From positions 124,001 through 188,000 of the forward strand of contig JAAVVG010000020.1 in assembly GCA_012976225.1 (NCBI GenBank): a stretch of 64,000 nucleotides of DNA, read 5' to 3'. Origin of the DNA: Golubevia sp. BC0850 (lineage: Eukaryota > Basidiomycota > Exobasidiomycetes > Golubeviales > Golubeviaceae). This document shows, piece after piece, positions 25,350-41,699 of this stretch (its first letter is position 1; the number at the start of each line of letters is the position of its first letter). Made by a program: the position numbers and the translations under genes. The notes beneath the pieces were generated by a model that did no database searches, was not told the DNA's origin, and saw nothing but the letters and a program-made list of their open reading frames with translations.

Positions 25350-25910
25350 GCTTGTAGATAGAAGCAGAGCCTCGATTTAAGTCAAGGAGTCAGATTCAAA
25401 GACGAGAAGGGGAAGAAGAGAGAAGAAAGGATGATGTTGAGAAGAAGAAGAAAAAGAAGAAGATTCCAACTTGAGATACTTGAAATTCGAGGCTGTGGAG
25501 GTTCTGCTTACCTAAGCAAGAAGATTCTCTTTCCTTCGAGCCGTCTCCTGAAACAAAGGTCTCAAAGATTTGCAACTCATAGCAGAGACGTTGAAAGGTT
25601 GCAAGTCAAGAGGGTTAGCTAGGACTGCAGGACTGGGCTGAAGACTTGGACGTAGGAGAGAACTGAGAGATTGTGCGGTGTACCTCACCGCCTCACCTTC
25701 AGATTCTTCCTGCCCTCTCCTAGATTTTGAGGCAAAGAAGAAGGTCCTCATAGTAAGAAGTCATTCGACTCAGGTTTTGTTGGAAGATGGATGGAGGAGA
25801 GATGAGATTGAGGGTCACAAGAGCGGTTCCAGCGAGTCACCACGAAGTTGCCCTCCTTCTCTCCTCTCACATCTCACTTCCCACAAACTCATCCTTAAAC
25901 TCAATTCAAA

Positions 25911-27564
<1,654 letters not shown>

Positions 27565-28999
27565 ACAAATCATTTCTTTCTCAAAAGATGGCTTGAATCG
27601 AAAGTTCCTTGTTGAAATTGGAAACTCTTATCGCCAAGCTTTTGGAAGGGAAAGTGTTTTGTGGTTTAATGATTCTCTTTGCTCCTTCTTTTCTTCTTCT
27701 CTTTGAAAAGAGTTTCTCTCAAGTCTCCTCTCTCGAATTAAAAACGTCACAAATGCTGAAATGTAGATAAGAATACAATACACGAAAGTACAAATACAAA
27801 CCCAAATGAAAGTCAGTTAGCAATTCTGTGATCAATGAGTGGAGCTTTGAAGTGAGCTTTAAGAGTTGCTGTTCAGCCAAGTTGTTTGAAAGAAAAGGAT
27901 TCGTTTTGCATGGGCGAGTGAGAACGTGAGATTGATGACTTCAAAATCCAATTTTCTTTAACTTTCTACCATACTTAGACTGCCTTGGAATCCAATCATT
28001 TTGATTAGAAGCTGATGCTGTCATCATGATTTTGACTCTCTCTCGGCAACTCATCTGTAGAAGAATTTATCTGAAAGTCTTGGGAATCAACAATCGAAAA
28101 ATCATTCGTCTCGCCTATAACATCCAGATCTAAGCTTCAAGAATCGAGAGCGCAGAGTCCTAAGGCAAGGAGAAAAAAACAACGGATCGAATTTGAGAGA
28201 CAAGTATCTGGAAGGAAGGGCCCACAAATTTTGCTTTACATACAAGCCTGGCAGATAGATAAGAACAAAGAGGGGTTCGGAAAAGTAAGGGGAAGCAGAA
28301 AACGAAGAAAACAGAGGAGGGAAAAGGAAGATGCGGGGGGAACGAAAGAGGAAAAAGAAGAAGAAGAGGGGTGGTGGTGATGTTTTGGATTTCTTTTTGA
28401 ATTACTGTGTCCGATCCCCTTCTTTGTGTTTTTCATTTTTATTTGTCAGAGAGCTTTGACTTGAAGATGAAAGAATCTAGTAGGATAAGATTTGACGTGA
28501 CTGGAAGGAGAGGGACTGCTACTTCTAGAAATGTTAAAAAGGGTGGATGTGAAAGGGTATCACTTTATAGAGAGTTGAAAGAATTGAAAGGCAAAAAGGG
28601 AGAGTATTTATAAACGTCCTTTGAGTGAATTACGAGAGTTTAAGTGGTTAATTTAATCTCTTGAAGACTAAGGCGAAAGGGGAAGAGTTATTTAAATCTG
28701 GTAAGCCCAAAGCAGAGAATCGAAGAAAGTAAACATTTGGTAGAGAAGAAAAAAGGGAAAGAAAGAAAACAGGACAGGGTATGATATTGACTTGAAGTCT
28801 TTAATATAACTTGTGACTAAGGGGGGCTTGAAGGAATGGAAGGCTTTTTTATTTTTGATTTTCTGGGATTGTGAAGGGTTGTTGTTACCAAGTCTTGAGA
28901 GAAGGAGCGGTGTCTTGCACAGTAGAGAGGCGTTGAAATGAGAAGAGAGCAAACAAGATGAACGTGAATGAAACCTAACAAGGGAGATAGCGGGAGAGA
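27565..28999. other. Convergent intergenic region, no supported gene
   Basis: This 1.4-kb region between the mannitol-dehydrogenase-like gene and the end of MRN1 is A-rich and purine-rich. Open frames at 28236-28436, 28407-28613 and 28692-28952 are low complexity and unrecognised. It probably holds both 3' untranslated regions. Confidence 0.5.
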
Positions 29000-31691
29000 T
29001 TAAGCATCGTCCTCTTCATTGACAGCGACAGCTCCCATGCTAGCAGGCGCGATCTCGATTGGAGTGAGACCTTCAGCACCTGCAGAGTTGGAAGGAGTGA
29101 GACCAGTTCCGTCGTCTTCGTCGGCTCCTCCAGCTGGAAGAGGAGATTGAGGTCCAGATGGCTTGCGACCAGTTCCTCCAGGAGTGATCACTCTAGGCGG
29201 GTTTCCGCAGCGATCTTTACCGTAAGAGATCTTGACGCTTTGGTAGTCGGCGTGGTTCTTCATGGCTTCGATAGCCTAAGAAAGGAAGAAAGAGCAAGAA
29301 GAATGTAAGGCGGGGTCAGCAAAAAGGAAGCGAGGCAGAAACGAAAAGTTGAACTCCCAAACCATCCCTGGAACTCACTTTGATAGCGTTCTGGATGTTG
29401 CAGAAGTTGATGAAAGCCTATAGAAGTTGAGAGTTCGGGAAAAGGTAAGTTCAGTTTCAAGTGACCGCTGCATTTCAGATTCTCTTGACTTTTCTCGACT
29501 TTGATTCATACTCACGCAATTCTTCTCAGTCAAACTATTGACCAGTTCAATCTCACCGAAATCACCAAAGTCTCTTCTCAGCTTCTCTTCATTGAGGAAC
29601 TCTGCGTCCTCAATGTTTCCAACGTAAACGTTTCTAGATCCACCAGCCTGAACTGCCATAGCGATAGCAGGAGATAGAGGACCAGAGTGTTTTCCCCAAC
29701 CGATCTTGAGTCTTCTATTATGAATCATGACACCAGAGTAAGTAGCCAGATGGAAGAAGGCCAAGGCAGTGTTTGGATCGACGAAGGTGACGAAAGCGAT
29801 ATGCTTCTCTGCGATGTGTCTGATATTCTGTAAGATTCCTCCACGAATATGATTGCAGATTTCCTCGACTGTCGTATCTGGATGAATGTTCCCGAGATAG
29901 ACTGTACGATTTCCGATTTGAGGTAGAGTAGCAGAGTTAGGAGTTTGACCATCTTCTCCCGTCTGTGGACCTCCAGTGGCTGAGACAACTCTACTTCCAG
30001 CTGGACTCATTGAACCCATACTAGCGTACTGAGCGAAGTGAGCAGGAGAAGAAGGAGAGTAGGCGGTAGGATATCCGAGACTTGCGGCTGCTGCCATTCC
30101 CATGGCTGCTGCTTGAGAGTTGTGAGCTTGATTCTGCTGTTGAGATTTTGGGACGTAAGCGCAACGATCCTTTCCATAGCTGACCCTCTTATTCTGCCAT
30201 TCTGGTTCGCTCGGTAGAGTGCTGAGGACCTTGATGGCAGTGGAGATGCTGAGGAAGTGAACGAATCCGATGTTCTTATCTCTGACGATCTTGACTTGAT
30301 CGATTGGACCGAAACGAGAGAGATCGTCACGTAGAGTCTGTTCAGTGACCTCCTCGTCGAGTTGACCTAGGTAGACGTTACGGGTAGCTTGACTCTGCTG
30401 AACAGCCAACATGACTGGAGCTGGACAAGCAGTTGGCTTTCCCCAACCGATCTTGAGCTCTTGGTTGTGAAGAGTAATCTTCTTGACGCAAGCATCTGCG
30501 TGGAAAGCAGCAGCAGTGGCTCCGTCTAGGAATGAGATGAATGCGCAGGACTTCTCTGGAAGTAACTTGACGTTCTCGATCGGTCCAAACTTGACGAGGT
30601 TCAGCATCTCATCGACTGAGGCATCAGCTGGGAGATTTCCAACGTAGACAGTACGACCAGTAGCGTTTCCCTGACCAAGTTGGCAGGTTGAGAAGAAGGG
30701 GAGACAAGAAGAAGAAGGAAAGAAAATTAAGAGTCGAGAAAATTGAGAATCCTGTTGATCTTTTCGTCCTGCTTTTCTTTTCTCTTTCGAAACTCACCGC
30801 TTGACCTCCAGCTAGCATTCCCACGTTCGGCATGAAGGTTCCCATCCCAGGAGAAGCACCACCAGCGAAAGGACTGTTTGGGAAAGTTCCATAGACACCA
30901 GCCGATTGATGACCAGCGTTTGGAAGCATTCCTTGCATGTTTGGCATTCCCATCATTCCACCAGGTCCAGCAGACTGAGATCCACCATTTCCATTACCCA
31001 ACATTGCAGGCATCATGTTGAGCATGAAAGGAGAAGCGGCAGTGCTAGCAGGGGAGAATCCGCCTCCATTGGGAGAAGCTCCTGGAGATCCGAGAGATGG
31101 CATGTTTGAAGGGTTTGGTGGGATTGAGAGAGCAGCTGGTTGACCTGGTACTGAAGGAGGAGATCCTCCGTAAGGTTGCTGTTGATGATAGGTTTGAGAA
31201 GGGCTTCCATTTCCTTGAGTCATTCCCATAGCTCCAGTTCCCATACTTTGCATTCCATTGTATCCAGCTCCACCAGAGAATCCACGATTTCCACCTGCTG
31301 AACCTGGTCCAGCTCCGTTGTATCCGCTTGCACCACTCTGAGATCCGTTACGACGAGACGCTTGAGGAGAATTTCCAGCAGAGGCGATGCTACCCAAGGA
31401 AGCGCTGAATCCATGATGAGCTCCAGCAGGAGCACTGCCTGGCATTCCAGTGTATCCAGCATTGTTGGACTGCATAGCTCCAGGACTTCCACTTCCAGCT
31501 GCTCCTCCAGCAGAAGACATTCCAAGAGAAGAGACATTGATGTTGCCGTCACTGACGAAACGTGCCTTTTTGGCAGCTTCAGCAGCAGACATGCTAGAGC
31601 CAGAGTTGGCTCCATTTGCTCCAGGCATCATTCCTCCAGAGGTTCCGGCTGATTGTTCGTACATGTTTCGAGTAGATGAGGAACGTTCCAT
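29000..31691 (-). CDS. MRN1: MRN1-type RNA-binding protein with four RRM domains
   Basis: The main exons are about 31691-30798, 30674-29517, a 39-nt exon near 29378-29418 and 29278-29000. The first 300 residues are Gly/Ser/Met/Asn-rich low complexity. Four RRMs follow. RNP2-like strands are RTVYVGNL, RNVYLGQL, RTVYLGNI and RNVYVGNI; RNP1-like strands are SCAFISFL, NIGFVHFL, HIAFVTFV and the NC|AFINF junction. The repeated signatures KIGWGK after RRM1 and RRM3 and VSYGKDRC/ISYGKDRC after RRM2 and RRM4 identify the MRN1 family. Members bind mRNAs in the cytoplasm, are found in stress granules and influence translation and chromatin-linked phenotypes in yeast. The acidic C-terminus ends NEEDDA. 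Upstream lies 1.8 kb of gene-free, purine/pyrimidine-rich sequence. Confidence 0.92.
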
Positions 31692-33532
31692 AGAATTCGG
31701 GTTGGAGTTCTTTTTTGATTTCGGTTCCTTGAGGATCGTTGAAAGACTAGAAGGAGCAATTCGAAAGGAAAAAGAGCTTTCTAAGATAAGAAAGGTTCAG
31801 AAACGTTCTGTGCTGGACAGAGGTTGAGAGCTGGAGGAGGTTCGAGAGAGTAGAGAGAGAGCGAATGATCGAGGGAGGGGGAGTAGAGGGGAGAAAGGGG
31901 AGCGGGAAGAGATGATCAATCTAGTCAGTCTTCGTGAGAGATGCAGTTGGAAGATCCTCAAAAGGAAGGAAGAGGTTCTTAAAGACTGATCGGAGAAGCG
32001 GCGCCCGGCCCTTCACTTGCTGCGCGGGGCGCTTCCAATCCAAACCTTTCCAAAGCCATTTGAAGCAACCAAGATCCACTCTCCTCCCTTCTGAGAGATA
32101 GAATTTGTCTAGAATTTGTAATGATCTCTAGGCGGAGGTGCTCTCAGACCCTCAGGAAGATCTTTGGGCTAGCAGCTAGACTAGCATGATCTTGCCAACC
32201 TCCAGCAATCAAAGGAAAGAGGTCCGCCCATCCAGCGGATCTCTACCTCCCTGTGACTTTGAGCTCTAATCTCAATAGATGCAACATAAATTTTGTCTCT
32301 CGAAGATCTCAGAGCTCAGCTGAACTGATTCGCGCGTCACTCTGAATTGCCTCATGTCACTCGCTTGCTCCTTGCCTCCATCACCTCTCTCTCATTGAAT
32401 CCGACCGTATTCAAACTCACATCTTAATGTTAAAAGCTCCTCAAGAGCTTTGAAAGAGATTTGAGGGATTTGAGATTTGATGAGAAGTAAAATCGAATGA
32501 GAGGAGAGTTTCCCGGAGAATTCCACAAGATAGGAGAGTCTAAGAGAAGGGAGGGGAGGGGATGGAGCGAGAGGGAGAGGGAGAGAAATGGAGGTGGGCA
32601 ATCTAGAATGAATGGGATTGATTGAGGATTGAAAAGAAGAGATCCTGAAGAATTGAAAACTCACTTTGAATTAGGATTAAAGATTGAAGAAGGAACTTGA
32701 ATCCAGCGAGATGATTTCTAGTTTAAGACCAACTGGAAGGTCCAAGATTTTGGGACAAAGTAACTTTGGAATTCCAAGTATGCAACTCTTTGGCAATGGA
32801 ATTTGACTATAAAGTAGAAAGGGTGGAGTTGATGATCTCTAAAGTTGAAGCCAAAAGGTTCAAATTTGAATTGAAATAGAGTAGAATTCGTGCAAGGTTT
32901 GGGTTGAGGGTAGTTTTTGGACTGAGTCTCTTGGACTTTGAAGCTTCAATCTCTTTGAGGATCTCAAGTGAAAGAAGAAGGAGAGTGGAATTGGAGGAGA
33001 AAACGAAAAAGAAGAATTAAAGAACTTGAAAAAGAAGTTGAAAGAAAGAGATACCTTGAGAGGATGGGGGATGGGAGAAGGAGGAGAAGGGGGGTGCGAG
33101 TTTCATATAGCGCGCTAGTGCTTTGAATAAAGTTGGGCTCGTCGCGATTTGCCTCCGCGCAGATCCTTATCGAGCGCACGTAGAGTGAGATCAGAGACTC
33201 AGTAAAGATTGCGTTGGAAGCTAAAAAAAGACAAGTGAACAAACAAAAGAGAACAGACAAAGAGAGAGAGGAGAGGAAGCGGAAGCGAGACGCGAGGGGG
33301 GAGTGAGCTTGGGAGTGTGGGCGACGTGAAGTGCGGCAAATGAGGAGTCGAAGATGATGAAGAGTGAGAGAATACCTGAGGTGGAGGAACAAGTTGTGAT
33401 GAGATGCTATGGTGAGAGTTGAAGAACGGAGAAGGAACGAACGAATCGACGACCTTGCGGGACACCACCTCTATTGAGTCCACTTGAGAGGTGAGAAGGG
33501 AATTGGTTTGAGCAAAGAAGAGATTCTATAGT
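31692..33532. other. Long upstream region of MRN1, strand-asymmetric purine tracts
   Basis: No supported gene was found in 1.84 kb. Purines dominate the plus strand at about 31840-31915, 32510-32600 and 33030-33310, so an MRN1 transcript reaching here would carry pyrimidine-rich leader sequence. The open frames at 32392-32664 and 32964-33483 are direct products of these tracts (Ser/Leu/Pro-rich minus-strand translations). A 5'-untranslated intron is possible but cannot be shown. Confidence 0.5.
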
Positions 33533-35617
<2,085 letters not shown>

Positions 35618-36623
35618 GATTAAGGAAACTAGAAAAAGATCGTCTTAAGGTTCAAGCTAACCTCGGAGGGTGAGATAGGAAGGGGGAGGTAGATGTAGAG
35701 TGATGGAGAGGGGATACCAGGATAGGCTTGCTTGCAGCTGGCTCGAACCGATTGACGATGACGACGATGATGATGCTAGTCTCTTGAAAGATGGAAAGGG
35801 TTCGATGATGGTTTTTTCCTACTCCTAATTCTTGAATTGAAAGATTGATGATGAATTGGACGAAGCAAGCATAAGAAGACTCGATCCCCATTCGACGCTA
35901 GCCGTGTCCAGCTGAAAGCAGAGATCGCTTCACCCTCAATTCAGTTTCATCTGGATTCTGTTCGGAAATTAATTAATTCTTCTGGCAGTTTAAAGATTCG
36001 AAACTGACATGAGTCGAAAAATGAAGGGCTCGAAGACAGAAGTGGGAACTAGGAAGCTAGGGGGGGGGGTTGATGGTAATCAGGTCTCTCTCTCTCTCTT
36101 CGAAGAGACCGGGGGTGTCTAGAGAAATTGTACTCGAATCAGATTAATGATTGAGACCTGTTTGCAAGACGTCCGTCTTATGGCCACCTGAGATAGGACC
36201 AGCCTCAGCAAGGAGCGGGCAAAGAAGTGAACACCCCGACCCCCCTTTTTTCGTCTTCAGGACGATTCTTGAAGCCTTGAGGGTCCCGAGATTTACAGAA
36301 TACTTGAGCCCTGACTTCTATGACTCTCTGGTAACAGAAACCTTGAGGTTGACTTCTCAAAGGGACCCAAAGACAAATCATAGAGACATGGGAAGTTCGA
36401 AAAAATGCAATCTTTCGCGATTGGATTCGATTGTAAGTTTGGTGGTTCTATCTATGCAACAGAATGAAAAGTCTAGTAGAAGGTGACGAATAGCAAAAGC
36501 CCAGAGATTGAATGGTCGTGTGTGCGTGAGACGTGAGAGATGAGAACAGCGTGGAAATTGTGAGTGATATAAGTGAAGCAGATAAAGAAGAATTGAAGAT
36601 CAAAAAGGTGGGAGTGTTGAGAA
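35618..36623. other. Intergenic, upstream of PKA, no supported gene
   Basis: This 1-kb region contains the PKA promoter and leader and the 3' end of the sugar transporter. It has a nine-to-ten base G run near 36060 followed by a TC repeat. Small frames (35652-35891, 36151-36486) have no domain. Confidence 0.5.
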
Positions 36624-38178
36624 TTAGTAGGTGAGGGTGCTGATTGGAGCGGCTCCGTCGAACTCCTTCTTCTCGTCGATGGGAGTCTCGATGCTCTCTG
36701 GGCGAGGTGAGGAGTTCTCTAGATCTTGGACTTGATCCCTGGACTCGGTGTCGAACCATCTCTTGTGGATGTAGTATCCGTATCCGTAGAGGGTTACGAC
36801 GACGAAACCCATGAAGGAGATGAAGTAGGAGGTGTGTGTCGATGTAGCATCGGCTACTGCTCCCTGCATTGGAGGGAAAGCAGCCCCTCCAGCGACTCCC
36901 ATGACCAATAGAGCGGAGGCACGCTTGGCTAGAGCTCCAGTGTTGGAAGTGGCAGTGGTGAAGATGGTTGGGTACCTGAAGGGAACAGAGAACAGATGAT
37001 GGTCGAGTCAGTGATTTGAGGTCGAAGAAGAAGCGACAGGTCAAGTCAAGTTCGAATACTCACATGGTAGATTCGAAGAAAAAGATTCCGAAGAGCATGT
37101 AGACTCCAGCACGAGTATCACTGGTGGCCACTCCGACCATCAAAGCAGAAGCTAGAAGTCCATAGGTTCCCAAAAGAATCGTTGGCTCGACGAACTTGAG
37201 AAGAGCAGTGGAGACGAATCTGGCGACCATGAAGGTGATCTGCATGTAACCGAAAAGTCTTGAAGCCTCCTCAGATGAGAAAGGGTTTTTGCATTCGGTG
37301 GCCAAGTTGAGGACGAAAGAGGCAGTAGCGACTTGAGCTCCGACGTAGAAGAGTTGGGTGACGAATCCTAGAGTGGTGTGATGACGTTTCCAGAGAGGCT
37401 TCTCGGAGGCCATTCCCTCAGCGGCTAGCTTGGCTTGAAGCGTTGATTCTGAGATTTCTGGAAGAGGACAGAAGTAGAAGGCGACAGCAACGATGGCTCC
37501 CAAGATGGCGACGGCGAGGTAGACGTATTGAACGTTAGTTAGACTGTGCGCGTTTGCTCCCTTGAAGAAGAGGTTGGAAGCCATGAGAGGACCAGTGAAT
37601 GCAGCTAGACCATTGAAGGATTGAGCGAAGTTGAGTAAGAAAGCAGCCTCCTTTGGATTCCTTCCCAGAACGGCGACGTAAGAGTTGGCAGCGACCTCGA
37701 GAGTGGCAAGACCGCATCCGATGACGAAAGTGGCTCCACAGAATCCTCCAAAAGTCTCAAAGTGAGCCATAGGCCAGAAGAGAATGGCACTGATAAGAGA
37801 ACATAGAGAAAATGGGGAGTCAGTTCGAGCATACCTTTCACACGTCGACGAACTTTCTCAATCGCGCACTCACCCAGTCGAATAGAGAGCCAGACCCATG
37901 TAGATTCCTTTCTTGTATCCCCACTTGCTCATGATGAGACCAGCTGGGTAGGACCAGACCAAATAAGCTCCAAAGTAAGTGGCTTGAAGTCCCGTCGACT
38001 GAAGCTTGGTGATTCCGAAAACCGTCTGGAAATGCTTGTTGAGAACGTCAAGTAGACCGTAAGAGAAACCCCAAAGGAAGAAGAGAGAAGTGACCAAAGC
38101 GAAAGCGACCCAGTAGACTCTACGAGAGATCGCTGTGGAAGCTTGGAGAGATGTGTCGATGGGAGCACCGCCAGCCAT
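36624..38178 (-). CDS. FHS-type (L-fucose permease-like) MFS sugar transporter
   Basis: Three exons are inferred: 38178 to about 37875, about 37793-37064, and about 36976-36624. The start MAGGAPIDTS leads into helix 1 (VYWVAFALVTSLFFLWGFSYGLLDVLN), whose LFFLWGF is typical of the fucose/glucose/galactose:H+ symporter family. LQATYFGAYLVWSYPAGLIMSKWGYKKGI, CGLATLEVAANSYVAVLG and AAFLLNFAQSFNGLAAFTGP are further FHS hallmarks. Twelve spans can be counted, and the tail is acidic and Ser/Pro-rich. It probably acts at the plasma membrane as a proton-coupled importer of a hexose or deoxyhexose. A TATAAG element lies about 155 bp upstream of the start codon. Confidence 0.9.
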
Positions 38179-39770
38179 GTTTGAAGAGAGAGAGAGAGGT
38201 AGGTAGAGGGGTGTGAGAGAGGGGAGAGGGCTTGAAGGTGGGAGGTAGGAGGAAAAAGTAGGCTGAAGAGGAAAGATGAAAAGGTTGATGATAGGGAACA
38301 AGAAGAAAGATTGAGTGGGAATGGTCGACTACTTATACCTTTTCTCTCTTCTTGCTCTTGTCCCGTCTCTGACCTACCCCAACCTTTTCCCCCACAAGAG
38401 TTCCCCCGCAACTTCAACTCGATCAGGACGAGAAGATCTTTTGGAGGAAAGATTGGAATCCAGAAGGGTTCGAACGAACAAAATTGATAGCGCTAGGGTA
38501 CTTTTTGGAGATGGGTCTAGATCACCAGCCCACGGAATATTCAGAAAGTAGATCCGGTCGCTGCGTAAACACTTCCAGATTGCGTCTCCGAATCTCAGCT
38601 CGTAGAGATTTCAAACCTCCCATCGTTTGTTTCGTTATTTGGCTTTCAAAAGCGGTCGAACTCTTGGTGAACTTGGACAAAGCCTTCACAAAGGAACGAA
38701 CTTTCGAAGGAGTCGAACGAGGAGACTTGCCGCAACCAATCCCCGCCACCATTCCTCCCTGTTGTTTCCACTTGACCTACGCCGACCAATCTCCTAGATC
38801 CTAGATTTGTAAAGAATTAAAACCAAAACTATTTCCAAATTGAGCCCGGTGTTTTGGAGATGCGATTGCGGAGGAACTCTCCATTCCCTCTTTGTGCCAC
38901 CATAATCTGTCTCGAAAGCAGTATCTTCTAAGGCAGAGATCCCTTTCGTTGGATGCGGGACTGGCTTAACTTTGAGCCACTGGCATCAGAGTGGGACGGA
39001 GAGTTTTGGAGGTGATGCTACGTAGTGGCACGTCAATGTGAGTGCGAACAATTCGAGGAGGTGATGGTTCTGCAGAAATTGTTGCGTATGCCTCTCTTTG
39101 TCTCAGGAAATGCCATCGAGAACCGTTTCCTCTATCGTGAACTCAGAAGCTTGAACTTTCCCAGAAGAGCCTGTTGAATCCGACAAGCAAACGTCGACGC
39201 TTTGGCGCATCGTCACCTATGTAACAAAGCTCAAACAAAGAGACTGAGCTCCATATGGAACATCTTGAGCGTGAATTCAAACCGCAAAAAGTCTGGAAAG
39301 CCAAATTGGATTCCTTTCAAGCAGACGAAGTCAATTCGGCCCCTCTATATGACCAAGCCGCCATTCAATCCTTTGAGACCAGATCTGGAGCGAGTTTGAC
39401 TTCTATTTCGATTCACATCGTGAGTGGAGGAACAAGTTTTTTCACTGCCACAGACTACCTGATAGCGAGTCTCAACCAAGGTCAACTGTCGAATCTTCAG
39501 CAGTCTCAACTTAGAGAGGATCTCACTTCAGAAAACAGACTGCCATAAGATAGTCAGTTCTTAAATCTTGATCTTTAGCCTTTACGTTGATCTAAACAAG
39601 AGCACTGTGATTTTACCAACAGCTTCCCATGTTCTACTTTCTCCCACCACCCGCCTCTTCACCTAACAATTACACTTTCTCTTCCCCTCACCAATTTCCC
39701 ATCTAATCTGATTCTTTTGACCTTCAGAGGAGTCAAGAACTCCTTGATGAAACCCGCATAGTTGAGATTC
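38179..39770. other. Intergenic, 1.6 kb, only weak open frames
   Basis: The region separates two minus-strand genes. A plus-strand frame at 39255-39548 (97 codons, from an ATG preceded by CTCCAT) has mixed, fairly protein-like composition. It lacks any domain or splice support, so it is not called. Another at 38484-38804 is Arg-rich and likewise unsupported. Confidence 0.45.
38332..38337 (-). promoter_or_regulatory. TATA-like element of the FHS transporter gene
   Basis: The minus strand reads GGTATAAGTAG here, 154-159 bp upstream of the 38178 start codon, with a pyrimidine-poor leader between. Position and sequence fit a fungal core promoter, but no start site is mapped. Confidence 0.45.
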
Positions 39771-41579
39771 TTATTGTCCCTTAGCAATTTTCTCAGCTTT
39801 ACGAAGAGCTCTCTTACGAATTGAAAGTTGTTGATCTAGAAAGAAAGGAGTGAATGAGTTTGAGTCGGGACAAAGATAGCGAATTGAGATTTGAAATTCG
39901 AAATTCGAGGTTTTGAAAATAGGTTTAAGAACATGAGCCAGGAAGTGAAAAAAGAAGAAAGGAAAAATAAAAGGGGGGGGAAAGAATGAAAGATAACTAA
40001 ATCAGCCAAACCACAGTGTTCTCTCCTCTCATTCTCCAAAAACTCACCATAAGTATAATCAACCAACCATCTCTTACTCAAAAGATTATGCATAGCCCAA
40101 TCCACAATCGCATGAGCCAACCAAGGAGTACTAACACCAAACCTGCCAATAGCTCCTCCTTGTCTTCCCAAACTGCTCAAAACCTTTCCAACATATTGCT
40201 TAGGAGTTGGAACCAAAAAATTAGCCTTTCTGATCTTAGACATATTCGACACTACGAAATAGGGGTTGATTAAATGGACGTCTACTCCATAGGGTTTGAG
40301 TTCACGAGTCAGAGCTGAAGACCAAAGAGAAAGGAAAGATTTTGAACCACAATAGACTGAAAGGAGAGGAGTTGGTTGAGAACCTGCGAAGGAACCTAGG
40401 TTCAGGATTAGACCTTTGTTGCTGTTTGAGAGAGGAAAGGGTGAAATGGAGGTTAGGGAAGGAGATGAGAGGAGGAAAGGAGAGAGGAAATTCTTACCGG
40501 GAAGCCATTCCTGGAGCTATCATCTTTGTAACTCTCAAGACTGAATTGATATTGATTTCTATTATGGATTGGTTTTCGGAGGAATCACTCTCAATGAATG
40601 GAACTGGCATGTTATGAGATTTTCCTACATTGTTGACTGTTGAGAAGTCAATTCAGAAGATAGGAAAGAAGTGAGAGGAGAGAGATAGAAGTCAGTTAAA
40701 GGTCATCAAAAAGAGGAAAGAGAGGATGAAGGAAGAGCAGAAAAGGGCAGACGACTATCCTGAACCTGCGAGCTCTCTCTTACTCACCAAGAACACCAAT
40801 TTCCAACCCTTTCAAAGAAGATTCCAAAGCTAGGTAGGAGCTCTCATCAGCAGAAGAGAAATCTATGGCTTGGGTTTTGGTCTTGATACCTGGGACAGCA
40901 GATTCTGAAGGGACAAACGAGTGAGAGGAGGTGGAGTGGGTAGCAGAAAGTGATTAGATCCAGCTCCTCACCACACTCAGCCTATACGACTATGTACAGC
41001 AATTGTTTCTTATTCTCTGAAGCCTAGTTTCAACTCTGCCAACAAGACCGAGGGTCTTGCCGAGTAAAGATCTTTCCCCCAACACTTTCTTCCAACCCCA
41101 ACCCAAACCTCTACCATTCTTTGCTCACCAATTTCCCCTGCAACCTTTCCCAATTTCTCTGGAGTTCTGCTAGCTAAGAAGATGTTGAAACCTTTTTTTG
41201 CCAACTGAATTGCGAATTCTCTTCCTAGACCATCTGTTGCACCTGTGACTACTGCCCAAGAACCATTCCCTGGAGTCTTTGGAGAAGAACCATAGGAAGA
41301 CAGCGATTTTCCTGGAAGGATTGAAGCGTCTAGTAGAACATGAAAGAATCTTCCGATGAAGAATGAGACTGAAAGACAACCGACTGTTAGGATTAAGATG
41401 AGTAGAATTGGTGGAAGTGGAGAGGAAGAATCTGGAAAGAGATTTAGAGATGGGAATGGGGAGAGGGAAAGAGGAAAGAGGAATTGTTAACCTGTTTGGT
41501 TAGATTCAAGATACGATTCAGAAAGAACAATTAACTTACTTTGTTGAATTCCAATCGAATCTAAGATAGATTCAAACAT
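39771..41579 (-). CDS. IFA38: Very-long-chain 3-oxoacyl-CoA reductase (KAR), IFA38 family
   Basis: The gene starts MFESILDSIGIQQ at 41579, has a short first exon, and ends KAEKIAKGQ at 39771. After a single hydrophobic N-terminal span (PPILLILILTVGCLSVSFFIGRF) comes the cofactor motif VVTGATDGLGREFA. Then follow NNVG in place of the common NNAG, LNLGS and YCGSK, with the catalytic Tyr and Lys in order. The C-terminal NPYFVVSNMSKIRKANFLVPTP is the KAR-family signature, and the lysine-rich end acts as an ER-retention-like tail. The family performs the second step of very-long-chain fatty-acid elongation, the NADPH reduction of 3-ketoacyl-CoA in the ER membrane. The start codon lies only 120 bp from that of the divergent 41700 gene. 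Confidence 0.92.
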
Positions 41580-41699
41580 TTTTGGCTGATGGTTTTGGGA
41601 AATGGGAAGGAATCAAGAAAATCCCTAAAGTGTTGTTTGTTGTCTGTCCCTTTCCTCCCACATCTGATCCAACCATCTTGAATTGCATCCCAGCACAAT
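41580..41699. promoter_or_regulatory. 120-bp shared promoter of a head-to-head pair
   Basis: Only 120 bp separate the IFA38 start codon (minus, 41579) from the start codon at 41700 (plus). Both promoters and both leaders must fit here or in the neighbouring transcribed regions. The plus-oriented half is pyrimidine-rich; no TATA box is seen. Confidence 0.6.

Noticed and set aside
32392-33483. Minus-strand Ser/Leu/Pro-rich frames upstream of MRN1
   Set aside because: They translate long purine tracts read in reverse; the residues are what any frame of such tracts gives.
39255-39548. 97-codon plus-strand frame in the gap before IFA38
   Set aside because: The translation looks protein-like but matches no family I know and has no start-context, intron or neighbour support.
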